56,150 nucleotides of DNA from DATFES01 sp035457725 (lineage in GTDB: Bacteria > Pseudomonadota > Alphaproteobacteria > CACIAM-22H2), in NCBI GenBank assembly GCA_035457725.1, contig DATIBC010000091.1:1-56150 (forward strand), written 5' to 3'. The notes under the pieces were generated by a model. That model searched no databases and was not told where the DNA came from. It was given only the letters and a program-made list of their open reading frames with translations. Position numbers and translations under genes: made by a program. Positions 17,601-25,984 of this stretch are shown here, in pieces; positions within the stretch are counted from its first letter, which is position 1; every line of letters starts with the position of its first letter.

Positions 17601-18643
17601 ACGGCGACCTCGCGCGAGCGCAGCGTCCGCCGCGACGCCATCTGGCCTGCGAGGATGATCGCCGCGACGAGACTCGCCTCGCTCGCCTGACCGGTTCCGG
17701 CGATGGCGAGCGCGGTGCCGTGATCGGGCGAAGTCCGAACGAAGGGCAGGCCGAGCGTCACGTTGACGCCGTGCTCGAAGTCGAGCGTCTTGAGCGGTAT
17801 GAGCGCTTGGTCGTGATACATGCAGAGCCAGGCGTGATAGCGAGGACGGGCGCCGGCGTGGAACAGCGTGTCAGGCGGCAGCGGACCGACGGCGTCGATG
17901 CCTTCCGCACGCAGCCGCTCGACCGCGGGTGCGATAAGCTCAATTTCCTCGCGCCCGAGAGCGCCATTCTCGCCCGCGTGCGGATTGAGCCCGGCGACGG
18001 CGACGCGGCCGCGAAGCAATCCGAAGTCAGTGACCAGCGCTTTCGCGACGATGCGCCCTTGCGCAACGATCAAGTCGCTCGAAAGTCGATCGATCGCCGC
18101 GCGGAGTGGAAGATGAACGGTCACCGGGACGACCCGCAATCCGCCGCCGACCAGCATCATGACGGGTGTCGCGTCGCCGCCAACGCGCGCGGCGAGATAT
18201 TCGGTGTGCCCAGGGTGTCGGAATCCCGCGTCGTAGAGCGTCTTTTTGTGAATGGGGTTTGTGACGATCGCCGCCGCCCGATCCTGTCGCACCAGATCGA
18301 CGGCGCGATCGATCGACGCCAGCACGGCGCGCGCGTTCGTTGGATCGATTCGGCCGGGAACCACCGGCGCGGCGAGCGGCAGCGCTAGAACCGGGAACGC
18401 TTCCGGGAAGACGCGCAATGCCTCCTCGGGGCGCGATATCTCGCGGATCGGAACCGGTAACCCGAGCCCGCGGCCCGCTTCCGCCAGGCGCCTGGGCTCG
18501 TCGACGGCAAAGAAGGGCGGTACGCCCTCGCCCCGTCGCAGCCATGCCTTGAGGGCGATTTCGCCGCCAATGCCCGCCGGCTCACCCATGGTGAGCGCCA
18601 AAGGGAGCAGCCGGCCGTCGGTTCGGCGGTCGATTGCCGTCAC
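17597..18643 (-). CDS. pdxA: 4-hydroxythreonine-4-phosphate dehydrogenase PdxA
   Basis: NAD-dependent enzyme of the DXP-dependent pyridoxal phosphate pathway. The 348-residue protein has the N-terminal MGEPAGIGGEIALKA, the metal-binding His region NPIHKKTLYDAGFRHPGHTEYLA (two parts of it: NPIHKKTL and GHTEYLA), GLNPHAGENGALGREE, PPDTLF and YHDQALIPLK, all family hallmarks. The start is GTG at 18643, overlapping the surA stop as GTGA. It lies between surA and rsmA, the order conserved in many proteobacteria. Confidence 0.95.
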   Translation of the reverse strand: MTAIDRRTDGRLLPLALTMGEPAGIGGEIALKAWLRRGEGVPPFFAVDEPRRLAEAGRGLGLPVPIREISRPEEALRVFPEAFPVLALPLAAPVVPGRIDPTNARAVLASIDRAVDLVRQDRAAAIVTNPIHKKTLYDAGFRHPGHTEYLAARVGGDATPVMMLVGGGLRVVPVTVHLPLRAAIDRLSSDLIVAQGRIVAKALVTDFGLLRGRVAVAGLNPHAGENGALGREEIELIAPAVERLRAEGIDAVGPLPPDTLFHAGARPRYHAWLCMYHDQALIPLKTLDFEHGVNVTLGLPFVRTSPDHGTALAIAGTGQASEASLVAAIILAGQMASRRTLRSREVAV

Positions 18644-19905
18644 ACGCGGATGTCGACGACGGCCGCTCGCCGCAGATCGCGGAGATAGCGACGGGCCGCG
18701 AGGTCAAGGCGCTGTCGGGTTAGCTGTTCGGAGATTTCCTCGCGACTCGGGAGGTTGAGGTTCTTGGGCTCCTCGCGCTCACAGACCATCAACGCCAGCA
18801 ACCCGCCGTCGAGACGGACCGGATCGCTGAGCTCGCCGATTTTAAGATTCAGCACGGCGGACCTGATCGCCGGAGCGAGGTCGCCGACGCGAAAGCGCTG
18901 GGGCGCGCCGCCGAACTGCGCGCCGAGCTCCTTGGCGGCGCGCTCCATGTCATCGCAACCCTTGACGATCTCGCGAACCTGCTGCAGCAGCTCGCCGTGC
19001 GAGCGCGCTTCCGCGTCGCCCGCGCCGCGCGGCAACGGCAGGATCATCTGCGCCAGCGTAACGTTCGCGTCTTGCGGCAAGGGGCCCGATGTCGACCGGC
19101 GGTCGCGCAACAAATAGATATAATATCCGGCGACCGATCGAACCGGCACCGTGATCTGGCCGCGTTGCAACTGGGCAATCGCGTTGTTGATCGCCTCGTC
19201 GAACTGACCGACGGGAACCCAGCCGATATCGCCGCCGCTCGCCGCCGAAGCACTTTGCGAGAACTGCTGGGCGATCGCCGAGAAAGAAGCGCCACGCACC
19301 ATTTGATCGATCAGGCCCTGCGCCGTCTGTCGCACCTCTTCGTCTTGCTCAGGCGTGTCGACGGCAAGAAATATTTCGGCGAGAAGATCCTCCGCCGATC
19401 CCTGCGAGCTTTGAAGCCGGGCGATCTGTTCGTCGATCTCGTCCTCGGAAACGTCGAACGTCGACCGTAGCCTACGGTCGACGACTTTACGCCATGCCAG
19501 TCCGGTACGCAGTTGCTCGTAGACGGTCGACCGCTCGATGCTGTTATCGTCGACGAAACGCTGAAAGCCGCCGCGGCCAAGACGATTGGCCTGCTCGATG
19601 CGCCCGATCGCCTGCTGAATTTCATTCTCGGTGACGCCGATCCCGAGCCGTTCGGCCTCCTGGCGCTGCAGCTTTTCGTCGATCAGCGCGCGGATGATCT
19701 GCGGCTGAATTCTGCGGCGATTTTCGGTGGTATCGGGCAGGTTCGAGGAAACCAGGACGAGCCGCATGCGGCTGTTGAGATCGTAGAGCGAGACCACGTC
19801 GTCATTGACCAGCGCCACGATGCGTTGAACATCTTGCGCCGCGCCGATGCCGCCGAGCCCGGCGATGAACACGACCAACAGAACCAGAACACGGATCAAT
19901 CGCAT
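18640..19905 (-). CDS. surA: Periplasmic peptidyl-prolyl isomerase SurA
   Basis: Periplasmic chaperone and isomerase that escorts outer-membrane proteins to the BAM complex. The ATG at 19905 begins a clear signal peptide (MRLIRVLVLLVVFIAGLGG, cleavage near GAAQ), giving 421 residues. A SurA N-terminal domain (VNDDVVSLYDLNSR, IDEKLQRQEAERLGIGV) is followed by a parvulin domain with GGDIGWVPVGQFDEAI and a more divergent second parvulin-like half. It is coupled to pdxA. lptD, often next to surA, is not here. Confidence 0.92.
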   Translation of the reverse strand: MRLIRVLVLLVVFIAGLGGIGAAQDVQRIVALVNDDVVSLYDLNSRMRLVLVSSNLPDTTENRRRIQPQIIRALIDEKLQRQEAERLGIGVTENEIQQAIGRIEQANRLGRGGFQRFVDDNSIERSTVYEQLRTGLAWRKVVDRRLRSTFDVSEDEIDEQIARLQSSQGSAEDLLAEIFLAVDTPEQDEEVRQTAQGLIDQMVRGASFSAIAQQFSQSASAASGGDIGWVPVGQFDEAINNAIAQLQRGQITVPVRSVAGYYIYLLRDRRSTSGPLPQDANVTLAQMILPLPRGAGDAEARSHGELLQQVREIVKGCDDMERAAKELGAQFGGAPQRFRVGDLAPAIRSAVLNLKIGELSDPVRLDGGLLALMVCEREEPKNLNLPSREEISEQLTRQRLDLAARRYLRDLRRAAVVDIRV

Positions 19906-20022
19906 ATTTCGCTCGATCGCATTGAAGCCATGGCGGCGCCCCGACCCGGACGCGCCATGAGCGACCTTATACGACCTCCCGATGCCCAGGAGCAATCGTC
20001 GGCCGCGCCTTGCGATCATTGC

Positions 20023-21117
20023 TCATCCGTCCTCGAGATGGAGCAGCATCGTCACGCCAAGCATCGTGAACACCGCAGTCGGCGCCCATGCGGCAAGCAC
20101 CACCGGAATCGTCCCGTTCTGCCCCAGAGCGCCGACGAGTTTGGTGAGGAAAAACAGAGCGAACCCGGCGCCGATTCCCGATATCAGCAACGCGCCGGCG
20201 CCGCCGAGCCGCGGCGGCCGTAGCGAGAAAGTTGCCGCGACAAGGACCATCGCCGCCAGCAGCAGCGGTACGGCGAGCAAACTTTGGAAATGCAGTCGGT
20301 GGCGAAGCGCGGAGAATCCGGCGCGATCGAGGATGGCGATGAAGCCGGGCAGGTCCCAGAACGAGATGGTCTCCGGCGATGCGAAGCTGTCGTGGATACG
20401 CTCGCGCGTCATTTCGGTCAGGAGGTTGAGCGAACGCTCGAAACGCGGCGCGCGGTCGGGGCCGGATAGCCAGGCGTCGCGCACTAACCAATATCCTTCC
20501 TCCAGCCGCGCCAACCCGGCGTCGATCCGGCCGACGAACCGGTCGGGGTTCTCGAAGTTCAGGATGATGACGTCATAGAGCTCCATATCCTGCGATGACA
20601 CGCGCAGCGCATGGATCACCTGGTTGGTCGCTCCATCGGCCTGGCGCAGCCAGAACCCCGTCGGCGAGACGGCCAGTAGGCTGGGCCGGCCACGCAAGAA
20701 TCGCGCCTCGTCCTGCTCGAAGCGCAAATAGAAGGCGGCGGCGATGGGGTTCAACACCGCGATGGTGACCGCGCCGACGACCAGCGCAAGCGTGACGGCG
20801 GGAAACAGAAACTGCCATACCGACACTCCCGCCGCCCGCACCACGGTCAGCTCGTGGCTGCGCGTCAGACGCCAGAATGTAAGCATCGTCGCGAAGAGGA
20901 GCACGAATGGCATGAGCTGTTGCGCCAGCTCAGGCAGGCGCAGCAGCGCCATCGTGACCACGACTTCGAAAGTCGCCGCCGGCCGGCCGGCGGCGCGGCG
21001 CAGCAGCTCGATCGTGTCGAAGAGCAACACGGTGATCAGCAGTCCGCTCAATACGACCGCGATCCAGAACAGGAAGTTGCGGCCTATATAGACGGACAGG
21101 GTGGGCGATATGTGCAT
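20023..21117 (-). CDS. lptG: LPS export ABC transporter permease LptG
   Basis: Inner-membrane permease subunit that with LptF and LptB extracts lipopolysaccharide from the inner membrane. About 364 residues from the ATG at 21117 (MHISPTLSVYIGRNFLFW), which has AGGAA 9-10 bases upstream. Three N-terminal membrane segments, a periplasmic jellyroll-like domain, and three C-terminal segments (from LAVPLLLAAMVLVAATFSLR) match the family. An in-frame ATG at 21156 inside lptF is a possible alternative start. Confidence 0.93.
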   Translation of the reverse strand: MHISPTLSVYIGRNFLFWIAVVLSGLLITVLLFDTIELLRRAAGRPAATFEVVVTMALLRLPELAQQLMPFVLLFATMLTFWRLTRSHELTVVRAAGVSVWQFLFPAVTLALVVGAVTIAVLNPIAAAFYLRFEQDEARFLRGRPSLLAVSPTGFWLRQADGATNQVIHALRVSSQDMELYDVIILNFENPDRFVGRIDAGLARLEEGYWLVRDAWLSGPDRAPRFERSLNLLTEMTRERIHDSFASPETISFWDLPGFIAILDRAGFSALRHRLHFQSLLAVPLLLAAMVLVAATFSLRPPRLGGAGALLISGIGAGFALFFLTKLVGALGQNGTIPVVLAAWAPTAVFTMLGVTMLLHLEDG

Positions 21118-21139
21118 GGCCGCGGCGGTTCCTGTCGGC

Positions 21140-22258
21140 TCACTCGACGGTCGCATGCGCCGACGGCGACCGGCGCCGCGGCCCATCGTTCAGCAGCCAC
21201 CATCCGGCGATCAGCGCCGGAACGATTGGTCCGACGTAAATCAGGGCGGTCGTCGCAGGCATGCGGACCGCTAAATTGCCGAAGGCGATCGCCAGTGACT
21301 GCAGGAGGATGACGACGACGATGGCGGCAAATACGCGTCGGCCGTGGCCGCGGCGGTTGAACTCGCCAGACAGAAGCGCGGCAAGCGCCACAAGCACGAA
21401 GGTGAGCCCATAGAGCGGGGAGGCCAGACGATTATGACCCTCGGCGCGCAATGCCGGCCACATCGCCTTGTCGGCATCGCTGCCGTCGGCGGCAAAGAGA
21501 TCGTGGAGGAAGCGCTCGCGCGGCTCGCGCCAGCGATCTCCGGTCTTTTGCCGGACCTTGCCGATGTCGGCGGTATAGCGCTCGAAAAACAGCAGCTTTA
21601 CTTGGCCGGTGCCGCGATCGAGCTCTTGGCGGTTGCCTTCGAGCATGACGATCCGCGGTCCCTCGTCGCTTGCGGTCAGCCGTCCCCGCTCGGCGAGCAC
21701 GGTCACCGCCCGCTTCGGGTCGCGATTGTCATGAACCATGATGCCTTGCAGTTCTCCGTCGCTTTCGCGGGCGCGAACGTAGACGGTGATCCCGTCGGCT
21801 ACGGTATTGAACACGCCCTCGCGCAGCAAGATCGCCGAATAATCGTTACGCGCGTCGAATTCCATTTCCTTGAACGCGCGATACGAGACCGGCAGGAAGT
21901 AAAGCGAGATCGAATAGCCGATCGCAACGACGACGAGCGCGACGATCAGCGGCGGCCGGGCCAGCCGCTGCGGAGCGAAACCGATGGCGCGCAAAACCAC
22001 GAGCTCGCTGTCGGTATTCAGGCGCGAATACGTAAATAGGACGGCGACGAACAGCGCGATCGGCAGCAGGATCGCGAGGAAGCGGGGTATCAAAAGAATT
22101 GTCAGATGAAGATAGTCGTCGATCCCGAGGCCGCGCGTGACGATCAGCTCGATGAAGCGCAGCGACTGCGTCAACCAGATCGCCGCGACGAGCGATCCGA
22201 GGACGATGGCGCCCGAAAAGATGATCTGGCGAAGGATGTATCGCGTGATTTGGGTCAT
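21140..22258 (-). CDS. lptF: LPS export ABC transporter permease LptF
   Basis: Partner permease of LptG in the Lpt bridge. The 372-residue protein starts at the ATG at 22258 (MTQITRYILRQIIF). It has the family TM pattern: LIPRFLAILLPIALFVAVLF and YSRLNTDSELVVLRAIGFAP near the N-terminus, then a periplasmic domain and C-terminal segments from RLASPLYGLTFVLVALAALL. lptG begins about 20 bases after its stop. Divergent from pepA across a 293-base gap. Confidence 0.94.
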   Translation of the reverse strand: MTQITRYILRQIIFSGAIVLGSLVAAIWLTQSLRFIELIVTRGLGIDDYLHLTILLIPRFLAILLPIALFVAVLFTYSRLNTDSELVVLRAIGFAPQRLARPPLIVALVVVAIGYSISLYFLPVSYRAFKEMEFDARNDYSAILLREGVFNTVADGITVYVRARESDGELQGIMVHDNRDPKRAVTVLAERGRLTASDEGPRIVMLEGNRQELDRGTGQVKLLFFERYTADIGKVRQKTGDRWREPRERFLHDLFAADGSDADKAMWPALRAEGHNRLASPLYGLTFVLVALAALLSGEFNRRGHGRRVFAAIVVVILLQSLAIAFGNLAVRMPATTALIYVGPIVPALIAGWWLLNDGPRRRSPSAHATVE

Positions 22259-22385
22259 CGCAGCGTCGGCCAGTATATACGCCTGAAGCCGAGTCTGGAC
22301 CGGCTCGGGCCGCCCACTCGGTGCGGCCGGACATCGAAATCGGAGGCAGGCGGGAGCGGGTCAGGTGAGCGACCCGGGCTTGTCA

Positions 22386-22418
22386 CCCGTTGGAAACGGG
22401 AACAAACAGAGAACGAAC
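22386..22418. promoter_or_regulatory. Candidate LexA (SOS) box beside a small hairpin
   Basis: The minus strand reads GTTC-N7-GTTC at 22414-22400, the direct-repeat form of the alphaproteobacterial LexA operator; a third GTTC copy abuts it (22418-22415). A perfect hairpin CCCGTT/AACGGG (22386-22400) shares its last base. It sits in the 293-base lptF/pepA intergenic region, about 140 bases before each start codon. One or two such matches are expected by chance in a window this size. Confidence 0.3.
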
Positions 22419-22551
22419 GTCTGGTTACCGAGCATTCGCTCCTTTCCATCCCAGCCGTCTGTTGGCTAGAAATACCCCTCGACAGGTCGGTCGCTGAGGC
22501 CGGCGGATCGAAATCGCTGATCGTCCCTAATCCCCAGGAATCATTCCCTCC

Positions 22552-24066
22552 ATGAAGATCGCCTTCGCCAAACCGGATCAGGCGAGTTCCGGAACCTTCG
22601 TCGTCGCCGTCACTGAGGACCGGAAGCTGACGCCATCGGCCGCGGCGCTCGACAAGAAGACCGGCGGCGTCCTGACCCGGGCGATGGCGTCGAGCCGATT
22701 TCGTGGCCGAAAGAACGAGTTGCTTGAGATCTTGGCGCCGAAGGGCGTGCCGATTTCGCGCATCGTCCTTGTCGGGCTCGGCAAGCCCGAGCAAATCGAC
22801 GCGCAGCGGATGCAGGAGGTCGGCGGCAATCTCGTAGCGACGCTCAATCGAAGCGGCGAAAGCGTGGCGACAATGCAGGTCGACAATCTCGCCGGAGCGC
22901 CGATCCATGCGCCGGAGATGTCGGCGCATGTCGCGTTCGGGGCGCGCCTGCGAGCTTACAGGTTCGACAAGTATCGCACGCGCGAGAAAGAGGAGAACAA
23001 GCCGACTCTCAAGGCGTTGACCTTGATGGTCACCGACTTCGCGGCGGCGCGCAAACATTTCGCGCCGCTCGACCGTATCGCCGACGCGATTTACGTCACG
23101 CGCGACCTGGTGAGCGAACCGCCGAACGTCATCTATCCTGAATCGCTCGCCGAGCGCTGCAAACGGCTAGCCGCCTTCGGCGTCAAGGTCGAAATTCTCG
23201 ACGAGAAGCAATTAGCCAAGCTCGGCATGGGAGCCTTGCTGGGCGTGGGACAAGGCAGCGCCCACCCGCCGCGTGTCGTGACGCTGCGCTGGGACGGTGC
23301 GCCGAAGGCCAAGGACAAGCGTCCGCTGGCGTTTTGCGGCAAAGGCGTCACCTTCGATACCGGCGGCATCTCGCTTAAACCGGCGGCCGGCATGGAGGAC
23401 ATGAAGTGGGACATGGCCGGCGCCGCGGCCGTGATCGGACTGATCGAGGCGCTCGCCGCACGCCATGCACGCGTCAATGCGGTCGGCTTAGTCGGGTTGG
23501 TCGAGAACATGCCGTCGGGCGCGGCGCAGCGACCGTCGGACATCGTCAAATCGGCCTCGGGCAGAACAATCGAGGTGTTGAACACCGATGCCGAAGGGCG
23601 CCTTGTGCTGAGCGACGTCCTTTGGCTCGCCCAGGACCGGTTCAAGCCCCGCCTGGTCGTCGATCTCGCGACGTTGACCGGTGCGGTCATCATCGCCTTG
23701 GGTCATGAGTTCGCCGGGCTCTTTTCGAACAACGACGAATTGGCGCAACGTCTGCTCGCGGCGAGCAAGGCGGTCAACGAGCCCGTATGGCGCTTGCCGC
23801 TGGCCGAGGCGTTCGATCGCGATATCGATTCCGACGCCGCAGACGTCAAGAACATCGCTTCCAACCGAGCGGCCGGGTCGTCGATCGGAGCGCAATTTCT
23901 GGCCCGGTTCGTCAATAGCGACGTTCCCTGGGCGCATCTCGACATCGCCGGCGTAGCGTGGGCGAAGAAGGATGGAGCGATCGCGCCGAAAGGCGCGACT
24001 GCGTTCGGCGTCCGCCTACTTGATCGCTTCGTCGCCGATCATTACGAGGAAAAGGAAGGGAAATAG
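22552..24066 (+). CDS. pepA: Leucyl aminopeptidase PepA (M17)
   Basis: Hexameric dizinc aminopeptidase that recycles peptides; in E. coli it also binds DNA for plasmid resolution and carAB control. The 504-residue protein has the N-terminal macro-like domain and the catalytic C-terminal domain with FDTGGISLKPAAGMEDMKWD and the M17 signature NTDAEGRLVLSD. It ends with GVAWAKKDGAIAPKGATAFG. It starts at the ATG at 22552 and precedes holC by 15 bases, a pairing also seen in gammaproteobacteria. Confidence 0.95.
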   Translation: MKIAFAKPDQASSGTFVVAVTEDRKLTPSAAALDKKTGGVLTRAMASSRFRGRKNELLEILAPKGVPISRIVLVGLGKPEQIDAQRMQEVGGNLVATLNRSGESVATMQVDNLAGAPIHAPEMSAHVAFGARLRAYRFDKYRTREKEENKPTLKALTLMVTDFAAARKHFAPLDRIADAIYVTRDLVSEPPNVIYPESLAERCKRLAAFGVKVEILDEKQLAKLGMGALLGVGQGSAHPPRVVTLRWDGAPKAKDKRPLAFCGKGVTFDTGGISLKPAAGMEDMKWDMAGAAAVIGLIEALAARHARVNAVGLVGLVENMPSGAAQRPSDIVKSASGRTIEVLNTDAEGRLVLSDVLWLAQDRFKPRLVVDLATLTGAVIIALGHEFAGLFSNNDELAQRLLAASKAVNEPVWRLPLAEAFDRDIDSDAADVKNIASNRAAGSSIGAQFLARFVNSDVPWAHLDIAGVAWAKKDGAIAPKGATAFGVRLLDRFVADHYEEKEGK

Positions 24067-24081
24067 CATCGGGGGAGTGCT

Positions 24082-24528
24082 CTGACCGAGATCCGCTTTT
24101 ATCAGCTGCGCACGACGACTCTCGAGCGCGCGCTGCCGCAGCTGCTCGAGAAGGTTCTCGCGCGAGGCGATCGCGCCATCGTCGTCGCCGGTTCGGAGGA
24201 GCGCGTCGAGGCGCTCAATGCAGCGCTGTGGACGTACGACGATCGCGGGTTCCTGCCGCATGGCAGCGCGCGCGACGGCTTCGAGGAGGATCAGCCCATT
24301 TGGCTCGCCACCGCCGATCGCAACCCGAACGGCGCGAAGGTCCTCGTACTGACCGACGGCGCCGGCGCGTCCAAACTGGACGATTGGACGCTCGTACTCG
24401 AGATCTTCGATGGCAACGACGAGAGCGTGATCGCCGCTGCCCGCGAGCGCTGGAAGGAATATCGCGCCGCGGGCCACGACATGGCCTATTGGCGGCAGAG
24501 CGAAAGCGGGCGCTGGGAACAGGGCTGA
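24082..24528 (+). CDS. holC: DNA polymerase III chi subunit HolC, CTG start
   Basis: Chi subunit of the clamp loader complex, which contacts single-strand binding protein. The frame between the pepA stop (TAG, 24064-24066) and 24528 contains no ATG, GTG or TTG near its beginning. The family N-terminus MTEIRFY is encoded as CTG ACC GAG ATC CGC TTT TAT, so CTG at 24082 must be the start; GGGGGAG ends 4 bases upstream. The 148-residue product has LERALPQLLEKVL, WTYDDRGFLPHG, IWLATADRNPNGA, VLEIFDGNDE and the C-terminal RWKEYRAAGHDMAYW, all HolC hallmarks. Confidence 0.92.
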   Translation: MTEIRFYQLRTTTLERALPQLLEKVLARGDRAIVVAGSEERVEALNAALWTYDDRGFLPHGSARDGFEEDQPIWLATADRNPNGAKVLVLTDGAGASKLDDWTLVLEIFDGNDESVIAAARERWKEYRAAGHDMAYWRQSESGRWEQG

Positions 24529-24632
24529 TACGGGCCTGCGCCAGGCGGCGACAAGCGCATTGCCGGCGTTCGTCCCAGCGGCTATAAGCCGCCGGCCCGA
24601 GGCAACCTGTAATTTGCAACGAGACCACGGAA

Positions 24633-25055
24633 ATGGCCGGCGAACGAACGCTCTCGATCATCAAGCCCGACGCGACGCGCCGCAATCTGACCGGCGCCAT
24701 CAACGCGCGGTTCGAGGCGGCGGGGTTGCGCATCGTGGCGCAGCGGCGGATTCGACTGACGCGCGCCCAGGCCGAGGCGTTCTACGCCGTCCATCGCGAG
24801 CGGCCGTTCTACGGCAGCCTGTGCGACTTCATGACGTCCGGACCGGTCGTCGTGCAGGTTCTCGAAGGGACCGACGCCGTTGCGCGTAACCGCGAGATCA
24901 TGGGGGCGACCGACCCGAAGAAGGCCCTGGAAGGCACGATCCGCAAAGACTTCGCCGAATCGGTCGAGGCGAACTCGGTCCATGGCTCGGACAGCGTCGA
25001 GAACGCGGCGATCGAGATTTCTTTCTTTTTCAGCGGCATCGACATCGTCGGCTGA
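24633..25055 (+). CDS. ndk: Nucleoside diphosphate kinase
   Basis: Equilibrates nucleoside di- and triphosphates via a phosphohistidine. The 140-residue protein starts at the ATG at 24633 (MAGERTLSIIKPDATRRN). The active-site His lies in NSVHGSDSVENA, and PFYGSLCDFMTSGPVV and REIMGATDPKKA are conserved. It follows holC by about 100 bases. Confidence 0.97.
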   Translation: MAGERTLSIIKPDATRRNLTGAINARFEAAGLRIVAQRRIRLTRAQAEAFYAVHRERPFYGSLCDFMTSGPVVVQVLEGTDAVARNREIMGATDPKKALEGTIRKDFAESVEANSVHGSDSVENAAIEISFFFSGIDIVG

Positions 25056-25081
25056 ACGGGGTCGCGCCCCAAGAAACTTTT

Positions 25082-25101
25082 CGCCGCCTCGACGGGCGGC
25101 G
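25082..25101. terminator. Hairpin between ndk and coxIV
   Basis: A 7-bp perfect stem CGCCGCC/GGCGGCG with a 6-base loop lies between the convergent ndk and oxidase subunit genes. On the minus strand it is followed by AAAAGTTTCTT, a moderately T-rich stretch, so it could terminate the oxidase subunit transcript. On the plus strand no T-run follows. Confidence 0.35.
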
Positions 25102-25127
25102 GATGCGTCCTGCCGCCGCGGCTCGAA

Positions 25128-25256
25128 CTAGGTCAGGAACATCGCCATGAAGGCGAGGGTCACGACGCAAACGATGATGACCCATTTCGCGAGGCGCAGA
25201 AACGCGTCCCACATCTCGGTCGATTGCCGCATGTTAAAATCGTCTTTGCTCGCCAT
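25128..25256 (-). CDS. aa3-type cytochrome c oxidase subunit IV
   Basis: Small membrane subunit associated with aa3-type cytochrome c oxidase in alphaproteobacteria. The 42-residue protein from the ATG at 25256 (MASKDDFNMRQSTEMWDAF) has the family core STEMWDAFLRLAKW followed by a single membrane helix (VIIVCVVTLAFMAMFL). An open frame extends 27 codons upstream but is Arg-rich and unlike the family. It stands apart from any other oxidase gene here. Confidence 0.8.
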   Translation of the reverse strand: MASKDDFNMRQSTEMWDAFLRLAKWVIIVCVVTLAFMAMFLT

Positions 25257-25333
25257 GCCCCTTGATCCTCGCCGTGCTTCGCTGGCCCTTCTATAAACAA
25301 TGGCGGCGCGGCTGAAAAGCGGCATGCCGAGGG

Positions 25334-25984
25334 TCACCCCGCGGGATTGAGCAAGGCGCTTTCGGGCGCAACGGCATCGGCGACGACGACGCGCTCGGCC
25401 TCGACGCGCGCCCGACCGCTGGCGACAAGGGCGAGCGCCAACCGATAAGCCTGGTGTTCGGCGGCGAGGACCCTGGCAGCGAGCCGCTCGGCGTCGTCAT
25501 CGGGGCGCACCGGCACGGCGGCCTGAGCGATGATCGGGCCGGCATCCATCTCGGCGCGGACGAAATGCACCGTGCAGCCTGAGAAACGCACGCCCGCCGC
25601 CAACGCGCGCGCATGGGTGTCGAGGCCGCGAAACGCGGGCAGCAACGACGGGTGGATGTTGAGAATCCGGTCGCGCCACGCGGCGACGAATTCGGGCGTC
25701 AACAGCCGCATGAATCCGGCGAGACAAACCAGCTCGATCCTGGCCGCGCGAAGCTCTTTCTCGAGCGCGCTTTCGAAGGAGCGTCGGTCAACGAAATCGC
25801 GATGATGGACGACCGCCGTCGCGATGCCCGCCGCACGGGCGTACTCCAGGCCGGCCGCCTCCCTCCGGTTGGAGACCACCAAGTCGATCTCGGCGGGGTA
25901 GCCGGGAGCGCGGGCGGCGTCGATCAGCGCGCGCATGTTGCTGCCGCGCCCAGAAATCAGGATCGCCACGCGCTTACGGCTCAT
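25334..25984 (-). CDS. purN: Phosphoribosylglycinamide formyltransferase PurN
   Basis: Third step of purine synthesis, transferring a formyl group from 10-formyl-THF to GAR. The 216-residue protein from the ATG at 25984 (MSRKRVAILISGRGSNM) has the phosphate-binding ISGRGSNM and the catalytic NIHPSLLPAFRG with GCTVHFVRAEMDAGPII. The start overlaps the purM stop by 4 bases, so the two successive-pathway genes are coupled. Confidence 0.95.
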   Translation of the reverse strand: MSRKRVAILISGRGSNMRALIDAARAPGYPAEIDLVVSNRREAAGLEYARAAGIATAVVHHRDFVDRRSFESALEKELRAARIELVCLAGFMRLLTPEFVAAWRDRILNIHPSLLPAFRGLDTHARALAAGVRFSGCTVHFVRAEMDAGPIIAQAAVPVRPDDDAERLAARVLAAEHQAYRLALALVASGRARVEAERVVVADAVAPESALLNPAG

